Both the position numbers and the translations under genes were made by a program. DNA of 64,000 bases from Opisthorchis felineus (lineage: Eukaryota > Platyhelminthes > Trematoda > Opisthorchiida > Opisthorchiidae): assembly GCA_004794785.1 (NCBI GenBank), contig SJOL01009709.1:1-64000 (forward strand), in the 5' to 3' direction. This document shows positions 22,065 through 35,699 of the stretch, one piece after another. The notes under the pieces are model-generated. The model saw nothing but the letters and a program-made list of their open reading frames with translations. It did no database searches and was not told the DNA's origin. Positions within the stretch are counted from its first letter, which is position 1; the number at the start of each line of letters is the position of its first letter.

Positions 22065-25000
22065 ATGCTGCTTATATTCCTCCTTTACTAGTGCCCTTCT
22101 TATTGTTTTGCCAAGTAAAGTGCCGGAAATTAATTTCGATGATGCTATAAGTGGTACTGCTTACTGGATTCACAGTTCTTGTTGTAAACTCATAGCACTA
22201 GTGACGTTACAGAAAATCTTACGGACTTTGGAGCCAGACAAATATTTTATTAGGATTTTCCAGCAGGGCTTCTCGAGCATTCAGGCCAACTTTATATAAT
22301 CGTTTCGTGTTTCCTCATCACAACAGGTGTGAAACCGGGCTTTCATACTGTTTCACACAAAAATCAAGAACAGATGTTTGGTGGATGTTCAGATTGCGAG
22401 TAGACACTACGCGCAAATCACAAAGTTTCCAACGATTTATTGGTGGTGGACTAAGCTACGAAAGCCGCTAAGCTTAATGTCCAAGGATAATTTAGTGCAA
22501 GCTTTTGGGATCCGGATTGACAAACAAATAGTGGTGTTGTGTCCTTTTATAGGGGGAATAAGACTGATCAACAATACATTTGCGCCAAATTTCGCTGAAT
22601 CAACGGTAATCTTTCTCAGGTTTTCTCACCGCAGCCCTTGTGAGTGTAGTGTTCGATCACTACTGCTTGTTTTGCTTTGGGCGCTGTTAAGCGATCAAGC
22701 TTGCGAGTAACATTAAGGGAAGAAAAAACAAATGAGGGCTGTCAGTCAGCCACAGTATTTCACTGCATTCTGATCCAAAAAAGGTGGCACAGAAATACCA
22801 TTTGTCACTACTGTCAGAAAATCGCAGGATACCCGTTTGCTGTTGGCAACGTAAGCAGTGATCGCTTCGTCGTCAGCTTTGGATAGACTATCTCGGAAAG
22901 CTGTCTTCCCAGAGACAATCTTCTATTCAAAAGAAAAATGTTGAAAGTATCCCCAACCTTTGACCATTTTATGGGTTATTCTCCACTGAAATTTGCAGCC
23001 AAAAATTTAAAATAGACGATGCTTATGAAGCTTGTTAAGAAAAGCACCCGAATGAAAACTGGGTCGGGGTTAACGCAAACGAGTTGAGTACCTTTAATCT
23101 TTCCAATATTTTGCAGTGTATAGCGCACCAAAATTTGCCAGTTCATGGACGGGATTTTGCTTGGCTGATTAACTCAAGACAGGGTGGCCTTATCCTGGAA
23201 AGATTGTTCTTCAGAAAACACACCATAAAGACCACTTTAGCGGTCTTTACTGAAAGGGTTGGTGTGAGCTTGTTGTGTTGTTAAAAGCTTTGTTAAGCAT
23301 TTAGGGGATGGTAACACCCCACTTTTATTAATTGTGTTCAGATGCCATCTTTAAGGAACATTTATCGGCCGCGCTTTCACGAATACATATTCATACGTTC
23401 AACTGTATAAGCTGTCAAGCAAATACGGTCCTCGTTCTGCCACTTGGTACTTAGGGGTAGCGTCCTACTTAAGTGACAAAGTGCCAAGATCTCATTCTCG
23501 TCTAGTCAGGATTGAGCCCATGTTTTTCAAAAAATCGATGAATCTTAATACTCACAATCAAATTTTGAACCCTATCGCAACGGTTAAGGCTTGAGATCCT
23601 TTAGAAGGCTACCTTTTATTGTCTTTATCGAGATTAGCCGAACAGCTACCCTCCTGATAACTTTAATCATTGGATTTATGGTTGAGTTTTAGCTGACTTG
23701 CCAAGAGTTTTTGGTCAAATCAAATCGCTATGAATGGTCAGCAAAAACTTCTCCCAAACCAGACTCAGTCTGAATGGAATAAGTTTTCAGTGTCCACTTG
23801 AAATCGGGGATTCTGTCTACGTCCTCCAAGATAGGCCTTTAGAACGTGCCACGTCTTTGTAAGTTTGCTTTAAAACTTCTCAGATGTGGATTAAGGACCC
23901 GGTCAACAGCTTGGGAACGATGTGTTCTCGAACGGTGATAAAACTTTTGCAAATCAACATCAACCTCTGGGTACTAGCCAACCACTATGTACTAACAATT
24001 AATTCAGATCGTTTGAAGGTCACTTTTATTACACATAATTGAGATTGTGGAATTTCTTTTTGTTACCTTAAATCACCAGTAGAGGTGATCGGTAATGTTG
24101 TTCGTATTGGGGCAACTTGTACCTTTTCCAAACACTGCGAACAATAAGGCTAGATGAGTGGTGTTTCCAAAAACGTTGGGATGTTCAAAGAACGCAGATT
24201 ACGTCTGTTACATCCAGTGAGGTATGTCGCCCTAAGGGAAGGTTAAACAGCTATCAGAACTTCGAGGTCGAGGTTACTTTTGGAATAACGGTGTAATTTT
24301 ATTTCACGGTCTTTTTGCGTTGCTTTTGGTAATGGCCTCATTCCGTTTGACGACTAGACCACCCAGCTGAACTTCTTGTTGGACGCGTCGTCGTTATCAC
24401 TTACGTTAACGGAAAATGTTATTGTCCTTTCAAAATACGTGAGCTTTATAATAGGCGAAGTTAATTTCCAATTCTAAGGTATCAGAACTCTGTCCTAATT
24501 GCAAGCGCACATTCCACCAAGCACTCCCACGGGATTTGTTGAGTTTTTTCCGGTAATATAGTTATGTAGTTGATCAATGTTTTTTGCAGCGTGTAAAGTA
24601 GTCTAAATGGATTCAGCTGTTTCTTCCCAGCCTTCCTTGCGTCTGAAATTATTTTACACCCCCATGAGGCTCCCTGTTCGTGAATAGCGGCTGTGGCTTC
24701 GTGTCCCAAGTGGATGCACTTGACTCTTCAAAACACTGAATTCTGACGTTCCATTCAAAAATCTGTTCAAAATCGAACCATCGTGCAACCACTGGGTTCG
24801 TTCGGCGCATGCTGAAGAAAAACCGCCACTTACTCGCTCACACTAGCCCACATATTCCTAAAATTTTCTTCAGATATTCCTAGTCCTGTGGTGCACTGAC
24901 CAGATTTCTGAACTGCCATTTAAAAATCCTGTTGGAAAACTCTGGATTAAACCCTAAGGATGTCTCTCTCTTTTTACAGCGATCTTCTGAAAGAAGGATG

Positions 25001-28000
25001 CAGCATTTAAGGTTGGGTTACATCCTAAATCTAGATGGTCAACGAGTCAGATAGAGGCTAAACTCCATGGGCTGAACAGAAGTTATCTCGACACCAGACT
25101 TGGCAACTAAAAGGGTTGTAATATTTGGAGAGCCCTTTATCAATCCTGTAGATCTCGGTTCAAGTTTTGTACAAACAGCATTTTTCTAGACACGGTCGAT
25201 TACTTATTCACAGGTCTGACCCTATTGGGTGTTTCTGTAACACCTTCGAGGGATCGGCTTTACCGACAACTTAACAACAAATGCTGTGCGGTAAATGACT
25301 CCCCGAATAAAGTCAAACAAATCTCCTGGTTCCTAGCTTGTGCCAAAATTATGTGCGCATTCCACCAGTGTGCCACCAAAGCTCTATTCACTCGTGAATC
25401 ACCAGTAAAAAAACAGCCTAAGTGAAGCCTATACCTCAATGGTGCACTTAAACTGTCGACAAATTACCTTCATAAGTTTTGAATCGTTCGAAGGCATAAT
25501 CTTATCGAGACTACATTCCGGCCGGTTAGATGAAGTTACCTAACTATCGAAAATTGCGCTTACGCTGGATGTCGTCCAAAAATGTGCTGCACCCGGTTTC
25601 CTCAGAATTAGACAGAACCGTGGATTTACTATTGTCAGTTTACACGAATTCCTTCGGCAGCATCAGTTATGGTTTGTTGTTATAGTCTTCAGTCGTTGGA
25701 CGCAAGGACCAGTGTCTATTTAGTTAGTGCATAATTATTGTGCTAGTAGAACGAAGTTCGTACGTCTGGGTGACGAAAAGTCCTCATCACTACTAACCCG
25801 AACAAGCGTTTTACGAGCAGCTGTTCGTTTTTTGTTCTTTAAACCGTACGTCTGCGACCTGCCTGTTTAAGATTCCGATGAACTTGTGATTGGCTGTGAG
25901 TGTAGCGTTTTAATAGATTATAAAACTGACGAACAGATTAAATGAGCTTGTTGCTTGGCCCAGAGAAGGTTCCCACTTTTCCTGATATGTTACTTTCCCT
26001 GTGCCTTCAGATAAGTGTATGCAGGTGATTTTCTGTAGCCTGCATTCGCTAGTGGCTAATTACATCTGTCTTCCAAGTTCAAGCAAAGTGAGATAACTTA
26101 GGGTTAACTAACGAATAGTCCCAGTTTGTCGCCTCACTCTCACATAGTTTCCATCAACTGCGTTTTTACTCTATCATACTGAGAGCTCTGTCCTTTGCTT
26201 TACGCCCAGTGCACACATTTGTTATTGTGTGCTCTCTATCACAGTTTTAACTGGTTCCCGGTGAAGACTACTTGGAAGACTGAAGATTTGTGCTTAGGTA
26301 AATGAAACACCTCTCTAGAAGTATTGGAACCTCCAGAATTTTCTTATTAAGTTATTTTCTGTTGATGCATTTTTACCCCTGCAAAAAACGGTTCCTAGAG
26401 GAGAGTGTCGAGTGATCAATGCTCCGTTTACTCAATTTCATCCCAGGTTATGCCCAATTTCTGCACGCTTCACATATGCAAACCTCTACCGACAACAACT
26501 TTGACGTGGGACAATTCTCTGTTCTCCCACATGGTCTGGTATCTTACACATTCTGACTCAATACATGATCTGCACCTATGGTACCTCCTGTGTTGAGTTA
26601 CTTCCTACTGACTGCGTTACCATACTCCACCGAATATATCCCCAAGTTTATATATCTGCTAAAAGTTTGCATGCTGATAATTTACCTCCTGGCTTGACCT
26701 AACTTGACTACCGCAATAGTTTGGCTGACCAGTTTCAGTGTTTTCTCCACTTTGCGTCAGCAGTACACTTTTTTGTTCAAATTTGCCCGCTGGATTTATT
26801 CAAACACTTTCTATGGTTTTCAGTTGTTTTTTGCATAAGTGTCATAGGCATCGAATTTTTAATAACGTCTAACAAAGGCATATGCACTGGGTTTGTCCAT
26901 CGTCCGAGTTTCTGTCCACATCTGGACATTTTTGACCAGTTGGAATGACAGGCGGTTGCATTCAACTCTGTTACATGGTTACGAAACTCCTTGTCATCGG
27001 GACAGAAAACACCAGTTATCTTTTTGTAGTTGTAAGCCAGCTGCAAGAAAGCGAATACCCATAATTTGCAGCCACTTGAAACTTCATGTGCTGATTGATT
27101 CTCCTCAACTTCAGTGTTTTTGGACATTACTGTAGATTGCTAACTATCGGGAAATGGCAATCGATGGTGTGGGTGGCCATTTTATCCAACCCAAAACGAA
27201 ATGTACTAGACATCATGTCTTGTGATCTCCTTGTCGAGACAAACATGTTCGATGCCGAGTGCTTTTATTGATTTCACCGCCAATGAAAGCTTGCCTGTGA
27301 ACAGTTCGTATTGTCCTATTAATAGGCTGAACCGATCGGCCTGGATAGTCAAAAAATATTCTATCTAAAAATGTTTATTCTTGACAGCATTCACTTAAAA
27401 CATCTGGGTTAGCCCAACACCGTGATAATTTTGGCTTTCTATTTATATCCTAATATCATGGTATAGATATTCAGTCCTCACAACAAAACTACTCCGCGGA
27501 TAACTAGTTTTCTACCTAACGGTTGTACTTGTGATTCGATTATATCTGATTGGCAAAGTAAAATTTATGTACTTACTAGTGTGTCCGATACGTATTACCT
27601 GATTTATTAGGCTACGGTGGCATTTCACGCAATGTCGAGGTAAGGAGGATTATGTCAATGAGTTAAACAATTAAAGAGCCACCCTGCGGAAAACCAGATT
27701 CGTACCGGATTTGTTTTGATAATTTGATAACCATAAAATGAATATTGAATTTTGGTGCATAGCTTAGTTTGTCTCAGTCGGTATTTAAGTGAACCCAACG
27801 AATAAAACCAAACAGCCATCTTGTTTTTTGAGAAAAGCTCCTCTGGCTTTAATCCAGTCAGTTGAACATTTGTGGCCACATCGATTTAGCAAAACTGTAC
27901 TGACATCCAAACTTGAGTCTCCACAATTTTTCAGGAGGCATGGAGCCAAAGAATTTATATGATCATTTCGGTCTCGCCTGTATACGAAGATTAGAAGAAA

Positions 28001-29200
28001 TCTGGTGTATGGGGGCTATTTCAACTTCCTTCACATGTTTCACACTGAAAGCATGCGCCCAGTTGTTTGACTATTGCACACGTTGAACCTTTTAAACATC
28101 CTCGTTCAGTGAATCTATCGTCCACATCAGCGTGCACACAGTGCGTAGCAGTAAAATTTTGTATTGAATTGAATAGAAGCTAGTAAGTTTGAAGTACATT
28201 CTTTTTAAAGTCCATTTTTAGCACAGGATATGACGATGAACACTTCGACTTCCGTTAGAGTGAAACGCGGAGAATGGACAGATTTGGCGGCCTTGAAACT
28301 GTCAAGTATGCCTTCAAACCTGCAGATGAAGTTAACGTTTTGGCGGGCACATCAAAGTAGGTTAGCGGAAGCCAACAATTACCATTGAACTCGTAACTTG
28401 CAGAGAGCGCCTTGTTTCATTAACTGTTAAATTAATGCACGTGACTTTTCCTTGTGCGCTCTTGTTAAAAATGGCTTTGTATGCTATTTTAAGACACCGG
28501 ACACTGCTTGGTTCGTTATAAGAAGGCAGATCAGGCAATGTTTTTAGACAACAATATAGGTGCATTTTATCCACTCCTATTTCTCAAGGATTTACTACTG
28601 TTCACTCTCATCTTAAAAGTTACATGTATGCTGGCCCCCCGGATTTTTCCGGGGATCTCCTGTGGCGTAAAGCGTAGTTCCATGAAAGTGAAAACTTTAC
28701 CTTTTGTCTTCACCGATGGTGGTTTTCAAAAACCATGCTCTCCTTGAGGCAAATGAAAAAAAATAACTACTTAAATTCGTTGGTAAAGGTAAATAGAGTG
28801 AAGTATCCCATCGCTGCCCAGATTGGCACTGCAGTACTGAAATAACCGACTAACGCATTATTTTTAGATCGTTTTTTATGGGTACTGTCTGGAAGTGATT
28901 TCACGGCACCAGTGTACCGACAAATCGATGGAGTATCCCGCCGTAAAAATAGGCTGAAATTCCTGGCAAACTATATCCATTTACAAATTAGCTTGGTGTT
29001 AACGGGAATCTCAAGTGAATCATAGCTGAATCTTTGATGTGTGCAGTGCATTCATTTGAGTGGTATCACAAAAGTGATCTTCAGCTGGGGTTCGCCTGAA
29101 TCTACCGTTTACGCAAAGTTAATTTGCAGATAAGTTTAGTTCGAAAACTACCCACAATTTTAGATCGGGGAGAAAATAAGGTTGACGGAAATTCGGGAAT
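22065..29200. other. long stretch without recognisable gene
   Basis: Open frames at 22378-22710, 26721-26948 (plus), 26777-27127 (minus) and 28508-28747 were read. None shows a domain or transposon motif. The 116-codon minus frame at 26777-27127 is the most protein-like, but it has no splice or start support. A short hairpin (8-bp arms TAAAGACC/GGTCTTTA) lies at 23226-23249. Confidence 0.35.
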
Positions 29201-29204
29201 TTCG

Positions 29205-29257
29205 CCTGTCTGATGAGCCTGAAGAGGGATGAAACCGGCAGTGTTCTGTCGAACAGG
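29205..29257 (+). ncRNA. degenerate hammerhead-like motif
   Basis: Plus strand: CCTGT, CTGATGA (29210-29216), GCCTGAAGAGGGAT, GAAAC (29231), then GTC and GAACAGG. CCTGT can pair with ACAGG as stem I; GAAAC plus GTC offers a two-pair stem III; CCT/AGG around GAAG forms a shortened stem II. Stem II lacks one base relative to a clean GCCCU/AGGGC stem, and GA separates the cut site from stem I. Both core boxes are intact but the helices are not, so this is an eroded ribozyme or a coincidence. Confidence 0.3.
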
Positions 29258-30386
29258 TATCAACAACTTCATGAGTAACGCGTTTCCGTGAAGGAGGATG
29301 GCGCGGCTTTAAAAAGTACATAATTAAAGGCGGTTAGAATGGACCTTGGGTGGCAAGCACGCACAAATGGTCCATTTTGTTCAGATTAAACAAAGAAGTT
29401 AGTTTTGGTCCGCTGAACAGAAATGTGTACCGCTTGATTTCTTACAAACAGTACCAATAAGTTGACGAAACTAACCTTTGCGTTCTCCCACGGCGTCTCT
29501 CAGCCGATGGAATCGCCAGATTTTGAATGCTCATTTGAGAGTGTACAAACATACATACCCACGTATGTAGATAAATCACAGACGCAAATCTTCAAGAATC
29601 GTGATTTGACTCATACTTCATACCTGTGGCCAAATTCGTGTGAAATTGAGAAAACTAGCCCTTCACACTGCATCATCGTCCAGCTTGGGGTCTAAGTCCA
29701 ACAATGAAAAAACGTTGAAAACCAGGTGCGCTATGTCTGTTTGGAAAATCGTCCGCCTTAACCTGATACAGCAGTCTGCCAAGTGATAACTTGCGACAAA
29801 TGTTTATTTTCGTCAGCAGGTATGCAAAGTCAGCCGAATTCGCTTCGTTTTATACTTCGCTGCCTCTTCGTTGCAACCACGAACCCTCTGGCCTACGTGG
29901 CTGACGGTCAGTCATAACCATTACACGTCCTTTGGCGGTGAACACATTAGATCTCATGCAGATAGCTCCAGTCAAACGTGTGATTTCAACTATCGTCTCT
30001 CTCGTGTCGCTGATTACTATTAAACAGTACACTGCACGTTCCATTATTGTCAGAATCACATACCGGCTTGAGGTCGATAAACCTGAGTACGGTATTTTCT
30101 CATGTTACCCTGTATTATAAGTTGGAGTACCGAGATAGAGCACAAGATAGAAACAATGTTTTTTATCGCAGCTCAAACAACATAGTCTAAAAGTGGCGAA
30201 CAAGTGCATACAAAATCACTGCCAGTAGGTCATGTACAAGGCTAACAAAGTCCTCTTATCCACATAAATATGTACTATGTGTTTGCCTTTTTATGGTATC
30301 TTCATTGTATTTAATTAACCGGTGAAATATCCTCTATTTCTTGCCTTTTACTGATTTCCCTATCTATTCGTATTTTGGATTTGCAG
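29258..30386. other. stretch without recognisable gene
   Basis: No domain, repeat or paired splice sites seen. Confidence 0.3.
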
Positions 30387-30584
30387 ACCGATTCCGATGG
30401 AATTTGTACACTACAATGCTTACCATTAGAAGCTAGCATTATTGTTACAGCCATCTTCTTCGTGGAAAGTTGCGAAAAATGCACCAAGTTTTTATCGGAA
30501 AATAAAGAAAAGCATACGGTCGTTGTTGGCCTGGCTGGAGCCGCAATTTTCCGGTCCTTTTTCGTTTTGGTTAGCAGCAAATAG
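30387..30584 (+). CDS. candidate terminal exon with hydrophobic segments
   Basis: An acceptor with a pyrimidine-rich lead (TATTTTGGATTTGCAG, ending 30386) opens in phase 0 into 65 codons and a TAG at 30582-30584. The peptide starts TDSDGICTLQCLPLEASIIV, has a cysteine pair in SCEKCTKF, and ends in HTVVVGLAGAAIFRSFFVLV followed by SSK. Two hydrophobic stretches could be membrane segments. No family is recognised. The opposite strand is also open here, which weakens the call. Confidence 0.28.
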   Translation, partial: TDSDGICTLQCLPLEASIIVTAIFFVESCEKCTKFLSENKEKHTVVVGLAGAAIFRSFFVLVSSK

Positions 30585-32360
30585 AAAATGTCCAACTGAG
30601 GACAATGCTTTGGAAAGCCAAATTAATGATACATTCGATCATTCTCAACTACAACGGACTACGAAGTATCCAAGAAAACAAATATTCAGCACAGGATCTA
30701 AGAATTACTTCGCATTATGCTAATGTAAGCCCAGGTGGGTTACCTGATCTCTATTACGAGTGTGAAAAAGTCATGGAAATTTGGTCTTATTTGAGAGGCC
30801 GTCTTAGTAGTGTAATGGCCTTTGGGACAATAGGCTATCGCCAGCCAGTATTTTGACCATTTTGCGGGTATGGAATACACAGTGGTTTCTTCGTGACAAA
30901 GGACAATTCGAATAATGATTCGTTTATTTCCTTGCGCGTTTGTGGTAGTCACATTTCTTCATACTTCAGCGCGTCCATTCCAATCGCAACCTAGCCGCTG
31001 ACTGCTTTCAAGGCCACCGAATGCATATGGTGTCAAATATTTGTACCTGAGTTCGAAATAGTAAACCGTGTGGCCGAACTGTTGAAGAATACTATGCACC
31101 GGCTATTGACGCAGTGATATGATGGCATTTTGATTCGTGAAATGCCGAAATTCACTAACAAAAGCCACTCCGATCAGCATGACCCTTTTTTGCTATTGGC
31201 AATATCAATAAAGTATCAGTGACAGCACAAAGAATTGGTGATTTTACCCTGAAGTGTGGTTAAATCAGCCAAAACTGGTGTATTATTTGAGACTTTAAAC
31301 TTGGCGAACAAACCTGACTTACGATCTACTCTGAATCGTACCCGTTTCTGCTACAGTTGTTTGGTAAGAATCACACCAATATCCTGCGGTAATAAACTGC
31401 TCTTATCCGGTTGCGTGTTTCAAAGTTTTATTTGGGAAGAAGGACCTTGTTGCACCTAACGAGCTTTACTGTGTTGTTTGTTATCCGTCCATTCAGTTGC
31501 CTCTCCCTTCCTAGTGCTTTCATATATGGGAGATTATCGAAGTTTATTATTCAAGGAATAATGATCGCATCTTGTAGTAAGGACAGGCGGCACCAAGAGG
31601 TAGTTCTGATGTTAAGGCGCGGAAAAATGTGCATAAGACAGTGTCGATGCAGGTTCCTTAGGGTTGGGAGGATTTACAGGCTCATTCGGAACAGCTGAAA
31701 CCTTGTGCCTAAGCTCAGCCCTTGGGTCACAAAAACGAGGTAGGTCTCCTCCGAACTGATTTCAGAGATGGATGATGACATCACACGCTGTATTTTGTTG
31801 GCTCACAGTGAACAAATGGATTTTTTCGTCGACGAAGATTGTCCTCTTCAAAGTACTGGAAAGTTTCCTTCAGTGTATTGAAGGCGCATCTCCACCAGCA
31901 TTGGGAGAAATGACTTACAGTCATCAATATTCTTACTATACATGTCTAATGGCATTATGTCTATTGCATATATCGTTCAGTTTTATTTGACTTATAGTGG
32001 TGTTATTGTATTGAGCCTTATAAAGATATGGTCACAAGAATCGGCCTGTCTGCAGTGTGTGTGAATGCTAAAGCCATTTCAAGGATGATAAAATTTTGGC
32101 CACCGTTCAAAATTCTTTATTTAGTTCCGAAATCACAACTACGAGGTACTTTGTTTGGTGAAATTAATGTCCACACAAAAACAAGGAACGGTCGCGTGCA
32201 TATAGCTTCACTAGCCATTGGCTTTTGCTCCAGCGTATCGTGTTTACATGATCCATATAACGGAAGTTCTACTTTGCCGGTTTTGTTCTCCGACCGTGGT
32301 ATTTCTTTCCGGAAGGGATGGAATGTGACTTTTGTGACTGTTTGTGATTTATGCTTTCAG
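30585..32360. other. stretch without recognisable gene
   Basis: Frames at 30605-30856, 31411-31698 and 32028-32393 were read without finding domains. This may be intron before the exon at 32361. Confidence 0.3.
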
Positions 32361-32499
32361 ACAGCCAGAACCACAATATGTCACGCGAAATAAAGCAGTT
32401 TTTCCTGTTTCTGTTCAGTGCTATCCCACAAATATACGGTCAAGAAATAATGCAACGCTGAAAAAAATTTCTGGTGATTCCTTATATGATGACAACTGA
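32361..32499 (+). CDS. candidate terminal coding exon
   Basis: The acceptor TTTATGCTTTCAG (ending 32360) has a strong pyrimidine lead. Using one base to complete a codon, the exon reads QPEPQYVTRNKAVFPVSVQC, then YPTNIRSRNNATLKKISGDS and LYDDN, with TGA at 32497-32499. The peptide is protein-like, with no stops in 45 codons and an acidic end. It has no ATG of its own, so it makes sense only as a spliced last exon. The upstream exon was not identified. No domain is recognised. Confidence 0.38.
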
Positions 32500-32810
32500 A
32501 AAGAACATTCATTAGTGTAGTTAGTTCAAAAAGGCTCCTTTGGCCAATGGACTGCTACATTTATTCAGAAGGTTAATCACATCTGGACTATTTGTCAGCA
32601 GAACAGTTTTTATTGAGCGAATGCATCCTCAACCTTGCCAATACTCATGTGTTGTAATTTTTACGTGCTACTGGGCTTGTTAGCATGCCATTCCAAACAG
32701 CGGATCGCCCAGTACTGAATTAGCTGGACATATTCATTGCTCACTCTTTCCCAACACCAAATTTAACGACCACAGCGACACAACAGGGTTCTATGTCCGG
32801 ACACGTCAAT

Positions 32811-32932
32811 GAATATTATATTATTTTATAAAAATAATGATGTAATTTAATATATTATATAATATGATGTTGTAACATTATAATATGTGCGTACAATATA
32901 TAATATAACACAAAAACAATATTACAATTCAG
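32811..32932. repeat. AT-only low-complexity block
   Basis: About 120 bases built almost wholly of A and T with many TATAAT/ATTATA steps, ending just where the LINE at 32936 begins. It may be the target-site side of the insertion or a decayed simple repeat. Confidence 0.8.
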
Positions 32933-32935
32933 GAT

Positions 32936-35690
32936 GCAAACACAGTGCCTGAGCTAACTGCCCCATCACTCCCCACTCGCCTCCTCTTTGGCGATCCAGA
33001 GGCCGCTGCGGTAGGATGTACAGGGTTCGACATTGCCCTGAGTCACCGTGCGGAAGGAACCTTCTTGACTGGAAACCACGTTGATAATCATCTTTGTGCG
33101 GTTCGTCTGGCTACGTCCACGAAGGAGTCTTACAAGCGGGATGTTGATCATCGCCTGTTTGTCGTGTTTGATTACGCCTCAAAAGACTATATCTCTGACA
33201 CAGTCAAGGACAATTTTTATCATGCCCCGAATGCCCTATTGCGGCAAGCCAAAATCTCATGTATCATGGTGGAGACCCAAATACACAGTTGTAGGCTTAC
33301 CGCATCTGATGCTCAGTTAGATGGTCAATATTGATTGGACTCGGTAAGTACGGACAGCGGAGGACGATTGCTTCGGCTATGTGCTGACCGCAGACTACTT
33401 TTATATAGTAATAATCTCAGTACTAGCCGAAGTCGTCTGGCCACGTGGTGTCCTCAAGCAGCGTGCCAGCCACAGACTCAAATGGATCACATCTCTATAG
33501 GTGACCGATAGCGCGGATCAGTAGCTGACTGCCGCCCATTTTGGAACACTTGTGTTATTTCTGACCATGAGCTCGTCCGAAGTCGCTTCTCTCTCCGGGG
33601 CCACGTGAGGTGCTGACAAATCGCTTAGCTACTGAGAGCCTAGCGGATTCTGAAGACAAGAAATTTTGCTAGAATCCTTTTCTGGACTTCCACCGTCTGG
33701 TGTCAATTCGTACTGGATTAAGATACCATTGCACAGTGCCTGGAGTTTATCCTGTAGCACGATGCTCTCAGGTTCACTCAAGCAGTGGGTAACAGACAGA
33801 ATAGTGCTTCCCATTGAATCTCGGAGAAATGTTCCCATCGGTCTCGAACGTAATCGAGCCCGGTGAATTCGCAGACATCAAGTCAAACTTAGCGTGTACG
33901 TCGATCGTGAAGCCTAGTGGACACTGAAAGCTAGGACACTGTTAGAAACGCCACAAAGCTAGGGTTGCCCGGAGAATATTTATGCTGATCCCCGGAAGTC
34001 GCCAGCAGAAATATCAGGGATAAGAGTGACGCGAACATCCCGAATAAAGGATGAGGCATGGACAGCTAAGCTGAGTTCCTTGAACAACAGTCCTCTTGGT
34101 CACCTGCTATCACTCAGTTGGATCCTAAAACAGAAGTAAACCCTAGACAATGGACCTGTGGGTCTGAATGGCCTCGGAAGTTTAGAAATGCCTATGTTTT
34201 CCCAAGGGCCACGGAGCTTCTGGTCCAGATGACTTCTGATCCGCGTTATTCACGGATGGTGTGAAGTTCCAAGCGCCTGTTTGACCTGTTTGCCTGTATT
34301 TAAGAAGAGTAGACTGTCCAAGACAGCTAGAGAGAATCGGCGACAGTGCCGATTTTTTTAAAAGTATCCTCATTTAGTGCGGTACTCACAGGGGGAGCGG
34401 CTTGATTCCAGTCGTAACGAGACTCTTGGCGTCACTTTTCTTCATCGCCTTATGGGGCTCGTGAAGCACTGACACGGGAGCAACAAGTGGGATATCGGGG
34501 TTACAGGGTCTGCGTTGACCAAATCTTTACATCACCTCAGCTACTAGGACAACACCAACGTTAAAGTGACCCACAATTTTAGTTTCCCTGGATTTCCAAG
34601 GCGCACTCGGCTCGGTTGACAAGTCTGTTTCCTTAACATGTTGGACAATCGAGGAATACCCAGAATTTTGTAGACGTAGTAAGTTCCTTGTATTTTAAGA
34701 ATTCTGCGGAAGCATATAGGGAGCTTCTGAAATCTTTCGTACACAAAGTGGTGTCCGTCAAGGATACCCACTACTCCATTAATATCCATTTTTGTGATGA
34801 ACGAATAAGTGAGATGAACACTGGAAGTTATTCAAGACCCTGATGTTGACGTGGCTGCTAGATAAGACTTCGGCAATTTGAACTTTGCAAACCACATTCT
34901 TCTCTTCCTAGAAGATGAGTGGAAGGCATACGAGTTGTTAGATGAACCGATTGTCCTTTGGCACGTGTTTTGCGCCTATAAAATATAAGGTCATGCAGTC
35001 AGTTAACGCGCCATTTACAACCCACAGAGTGGCACTACCAGCTGTGGAGCGTTTTACGTATCTTAAAAATTGTATTAGTTCCGACCATAATGTGACAGAT
35101 GAGGTCAAAGCGCGGACCGCTATGCTCAGATCGCGTTTGCTGATTTGGGCCAACTATGGCGTTAAAAATGTATATCACTGAATCTCAAGGGACTTGTGTA
35201 TCAAAATACAGTGCGGACTGTCTTATTGTATGGCTGTGAGACTTGGCCTCTGCGGGCCGTGCAAACGAGATGTATTCAGGTCCTGGACCACCGTTTTCTG
35301 GCATCCGTAACACGTGTGGGATGATGTCGTCGAATAGGTAAGAAGTCAACTAAAAGATGGGCGTTCGTTTGTGCAACGGGGACTTCCGTAGAAGAATTTG
35401 CCCGGCACCAGAGGCTGCATTGGTTAGGCCATGTGTTGCGCATGCCGAACCATGGTTTGCTGTTTTCCGCGCCCACGTCAGAGTGGTCAACCCTTGACCA
35501 GACAGAGGGATCCGAAGAGATGACAAAAGCTCTGGGTGCTGTCGGTGCTACTCGCCTTCCAGGATTGGATCCGTGTGAATCCCACTGGGCTTGGTTGGAG
35601 ACGCTCCAAGTTGTGGCCACTAATAGATGTCAGTGGCCCTCCTGTTGTCATGTATAAGACTGAGTGTCTGGAGGTGTACATACCTTAGAA
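32936..35690 (+). mobile_element. RTE-like LINE, decayed near-complete copy (endonuclease plus reverse transcriptase)
   Basis: The first third (32945-33334 and on to about 33600 in shifting frames) matches the apurinic-type endonuclease of trematode RTE-like LINEs: LCAVRLATSTKESYKRDVDH, later WNTCVISDHELVRSRFSL with the catalytic S-D-H. The linker (LPPSGVNSYW near 33690) and reverse transcriptase blocks follow: HGASGPDDF near 34200, PVVTRLLASLF near 34410, FRTQSGVRQGYP near 34740, then LLFLEDEWKAYELLDE near 34900. The catalytic YADD is replaced by FANH (34884-34895). The C-terminal region continues through [49 protein letters not shown] and ALGAVGATRLPG to about 35655. Many stops and frameshifts rule out activity. 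Order and length (about 2.7 kb) match a nearly whole element. Clade assignment is from memory. Confidence 0.85.
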
Positions 35691-35699
35691 TGATTGTGA

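Noticed and set aside
23226..23249. 8-bp hairpin TAAAGACC/GGTCTTTA
   Set aside because: Isolated, and stems of this length are expected by chance in 64 kb.
26777..27127. 116-codon minus-strand open frame
   Set aside because: Protein-like in places, but no recognisable motif and the opposite strand is also open over much of it.
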